From IMG/VR virus record IMGVR_UViG_3300033144_003463, positions 1 to 50,020 of that record: a DNA stretch of 50,020 nt, one strand, 5' to 3'. A model generated the notes under the pieces. It saw nothing but the letters and a program-made list of their open reading frames with translations, did not search any database and was not told the origin of the DNA. Below are positions 48,118 through 50,020 of the stretch, one piece after another. Every line of letters begins with the position of its first letter. Positions within the stretch are counted from its first letter, which is position 1. Position numbers and translations under genes: made by a program. Source of the stretch: a virus.

Positions 48118-50020
48118 ATGGATTGGGTACAACAACAATATAAAAAACTTACAGGTGAAGCTCCTGTTGTAGATGAAAAACCCGAAACTAAAACCCAGGA
48201 AAAGCCTGAGGAAAAGTTAGATTGGGTGCAACAACAATATAAAAAGTTGACCAGTGGGCCTGAAAAACCAACCAGTGAACCTAATAAACCTCAGCCCACC
48301 TATGGAGAATATGGGACTATTGGAAAACAAGACTGGAAATCGGGAATTATTCCCAAGTCCGCATTAAAAGAACCAATAGATAGAAGTAAATGGATGAAGC
48401 CAGAAGAGGGGAAGTCCGAGTGGACAAAACCACCTGCGTCTCGTCCACCAGTCAAATCGGAGTGGGAGAAGAATCAGGAATTACAGGAATCGTCAAAATT
48501 AGATAAAGAGATTAGCGATACGGAAAGAATCTTAAGCCAGCTAGAGGAACGTAAAGAAAGGTTACAAACACCGCCAGAGGGGTTTGCAGAGAAGGTAAAA
48601 TGGTTCATAACGAGAGAAGACCTGAAGAAGGAAATGAAAGAAGATGTGCCAGTAACGGAAGCAATAGCTCAATATAAAAGGAAGCTTAAAAAACTTAAAA
48701 ATACCAGAGATGGTCTTGTCCCATTGCACGAGGCAATTACAAGGCCAATAGAAAGCTTCGCGGTATCTCTACCGAAGGCTATTATTACTGGACTTAGGGC
48801 TATTACTGAACCCTATAAAGAATCAAAGGTTCCAGAAGGATATGAGGATCATTGGTTCGCGAATTTTAATGTGAATTTTAACAATGCGGTTGCCAACCTT
48901 CTTGAAAGTAAGAAAACTACAGAATGGGCCAAGAAATGGATCGGTGTTATGGATTATAGGCAAAGAGAAGTAATGGCGCCAATATATAACGACAAGCCTG
49001 GACTTGATGGTATCAGAGAATATGTCGCCACAATAGCTGATGGCACTCTTTCGTTGGCTTCAGCCATTGGAATTGCTCTTGTCACAAAAAACACAAACGC
49101 TGCGGCTGGATTTCTGAGTTTTCTTGAAGCTAGCGATGAATACAACAGGGGAAGAGATGCGGGGCTTTCTCCTGATAAGGCGCTTGGTGACACCCTTATG
49201 TCGGGAATCGGAACTTATTATTTAGAAAAGATTAGTTTAGATTTCATGTTTAGTGCTGGTGGATCAAGCAGAATTATAAATGCCCTTAAGGTGTCTGGTG
49301 CAGAAACTATGCAGGAGGAAATGCAAACGGTTTATCAAAACATTGTTAGAAAATATAGTTATGATGAAGGACAAGAGGTGTGGGAGGGGCTTTGGGAAAC
49401 AGCGGTAGGAATCTCTGTTCCTTCGTTTATTGCAGGTTTATTTACCAAGGTGCCAGTCGGGGCAAGTAGAAGCATGTTGCTTAACGAGATAATGAATAAG
49501 ACAGGAGTATCTAGGAGAAAAGCTGAGAAAGTTGTTGATGAGATGATCAATATTGTCCAAGAGGATAAGGTAATCTTTGAACAAGAACTTGAAAAAACTG
49601 ATCCTGGAGAAGCTGAAATCACCCCAGAAGCTCAGGCAGAGGGAGAAAGAGAGGCACAAGAATTCCTAACAAAAGAAGATATAGCCAAAGAGAAGAAGAT
49701 TTCGAAACCTGTCGAAACGAAGCCTAAAGTTGAGCCAAAAATCGAAACGAAGGAAGGGGCTATACCTAAAAAAGATATAATAAAAAAAGCCACAGAAGAA
49801 CGTGAAAAAAGATTAGCGAAAGAAGGATGGGTTGCCCCAGTTAAAGAAGAAAAGCCAGTTGCCAAGGAAGCGCCAGAACCTGATGGATATGTTAAAGAAT
49901 GGGGGACAATAAATCAATATCTCGCCGAGAATCCTTATAGAAAAGAATTGGATGAAATGGTGAAAGCAAAAGAATTTGATGAAGGTGTTTTGGAAAAGGC
50001 AGATAGATGGGAGATGGAGC
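48118..50020 (+). CDS. Giant polyvalent virion protein, N-terminal part (continues at base 1)
   Basis: The start is ATG 48118, seven bases after the previous stop. This part gives the first 610 residues of a 2,165-residue protein that runs across the circular junction to 4709. The N terminus carries a duplicated segment DWVQQQYKKLT (residues 2-12 and about 37-47), followed by Pro/Lys/Glu-rich linkers and a charged coiled-coil stretch. Around residue 400 is a segment of the type GAETMQEEMQTVYQNI, which I associate with large polyvalent proteins of phages. The gene closes a run of three large virion genes (46001, 47095, 48118), as expected for ejection proteins of short-tailed phages. The function is inferred from size, position and the metallopeptidase site further on. 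Confidence 0.85.
   Translation, partial: MDWVQQQYKKLTGEAPVVDEKPETKTQEKPEEKLDWVQQQYKKLTSGPEKPTSEPNKPQPTYGEYGTIGKQDWKSGIIPKSALKEPIDRSKWMKPEEGKSEWTKPPASRPPVKSEWEKNQELQESSKLDKEISDTERILSQLEERKERLQTPPEGFAEKVKWFITREDLKKEMKEDVPVTEAIAQYKRKLKKLKNTRDGLVPLHEAITRPIESFAVSLPKAIITGLRAITEPYKESKVPEGYEDHWFANFNVNFNNAVANLLESKKTTEWAKKWIGVMDYRQREVMAPIYNDKPGLDGIREYVATIADGTLSLASAIGIALVTKNTNAAAGFLSFLEASDEYNRGRDAGLSPDKALGDTLMSGIGTYYLEKISLDFMFSAGGSSRIINALKVSGAETMQEEMQTVYQNIVRKYSYDEGQEVWEGLWETAVGISVPSFIAGLFTKVPVGASRSMLLNEIMNKTGVSRRKAEKVVDEMINIVQEDKVIFEQELEKTDPGEAEITPEAQAEGEREAQEFLTKEDIAKEKKISKPVETKPKVEPKIETKEGAIPKKDIIKKATEEREKRLAKEGWVAPVKEEKPVAKEAPEPDGYVKEWGTINQYLAENPYRKELDEMVKAKEFDEGVLEKADRWEME
49907..50020. repeat. Terminal direct repeat, right copy (circular junction)
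   Basis: Exact copy of bases 1-114. Joining 49906 to base 1 restores one continuous reading frame of 2,165 codons. The unique genome is therefore 49,906 bp. Confidence 0.95.

Noticed and set aside
1-50020. CRISPR arrays, integrase or attachment sites, and stop-codon recoding
   Set aside because: No regularly spaced repeats with spacers, no tyrosine or serine recombinase motif, and TAA, TAG and TGA all end genes at sensible places, so no alternative code is needed.

Overview
The window is one complete circular phage-type genome that was opened inside a gene. Bases 1-114 repeat exactly as 49907-50020, so the unique length is 49,906 bp. Every gene I can support is on the + strand. No integrase, excisionase or clear repressor was seen, which suggests a lytic or non-integrating lifestyle. 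A portal, head-to-tail adaptor, propeller-like nozzle, fibres and large ejection-type proteins are present, while no tape-measure, sheath or tube gene was seen. This points to a short-tailed (podovirus-like) particle.

Host clues are indirect. Most genes lack a Shine-Dalgarno site and instead follow A/T-rich leaders of the kind TAATTAACANAAAAATG. Promoters are of sigma70 type with an extended -10 (TGCTATACT) and do not look like Bacteroidota promoters. UGA is a normal stop. Two microproteins resemble DUF5320 starts (MPNGDKTGP, MPNKDGKGP), which I recall as common in Patescibacteria (CPR). A Patescibacteria-like host is a reasonable guess, not a demonstrated fact.

Layout, following the circle. 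(1) 48118 through the junction to 4709: a 2,165-residue polyvalent protein with a HEVGH metallopeptidase site. (2) 4706-7746: a lysis module (XhlA-like protein, endolysin, small membrane proteins). It is interrupted at about 4922-6743 by a compositionally different cassette of zinc-motif genes, headed by a zinc finger-phosphoesterase fusion and bounded by a phage promoter and a hairpin. (3) 7765-12512: DNA metabolism (Cas4/RecB-like nuclease, SSB-like protein, replication initiator, DnaB-like helicase, a homing endonuclease) and a second lysozyme-like protein. (4) 12588-16750: small early or accessory genes, including a metallopeptidase, YopX-like and NinG-like proteins, and a tRNA-like RNA. 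(5) 17041-20487: a tight operon whose core is an amidoligase and a class II glutamine amidotransferase. (6) 20542-23525: very small genes, a second tRNA-like RNA and several promoters. (7) 23676-48111: packaging, head, decoration, glycosyltransferase, adhesin, tail and ejection genes.

Regulation is unusually visible. Five copies of AAAGTTATCCACAGG (or close variants), each containing the consensus DnaA box TTATCCACA, sit just upstream of promoters that open successive gene blocks. A second recurrent element, AAAGGTCG, lies 20-50 nt before the first gene after a gap at seven places. Two promoters fire so close to an ATG that their mRNAs should be leaderless or nearly so.

The points most worth a second look are the DnaA-box/promoter units, the amidoligase/GATase-II operon, the zinc cassette, the two tRNA-like RNAs with unclear anticodon arms, and the roughly 30-fold FSIP-repeat adhesin.
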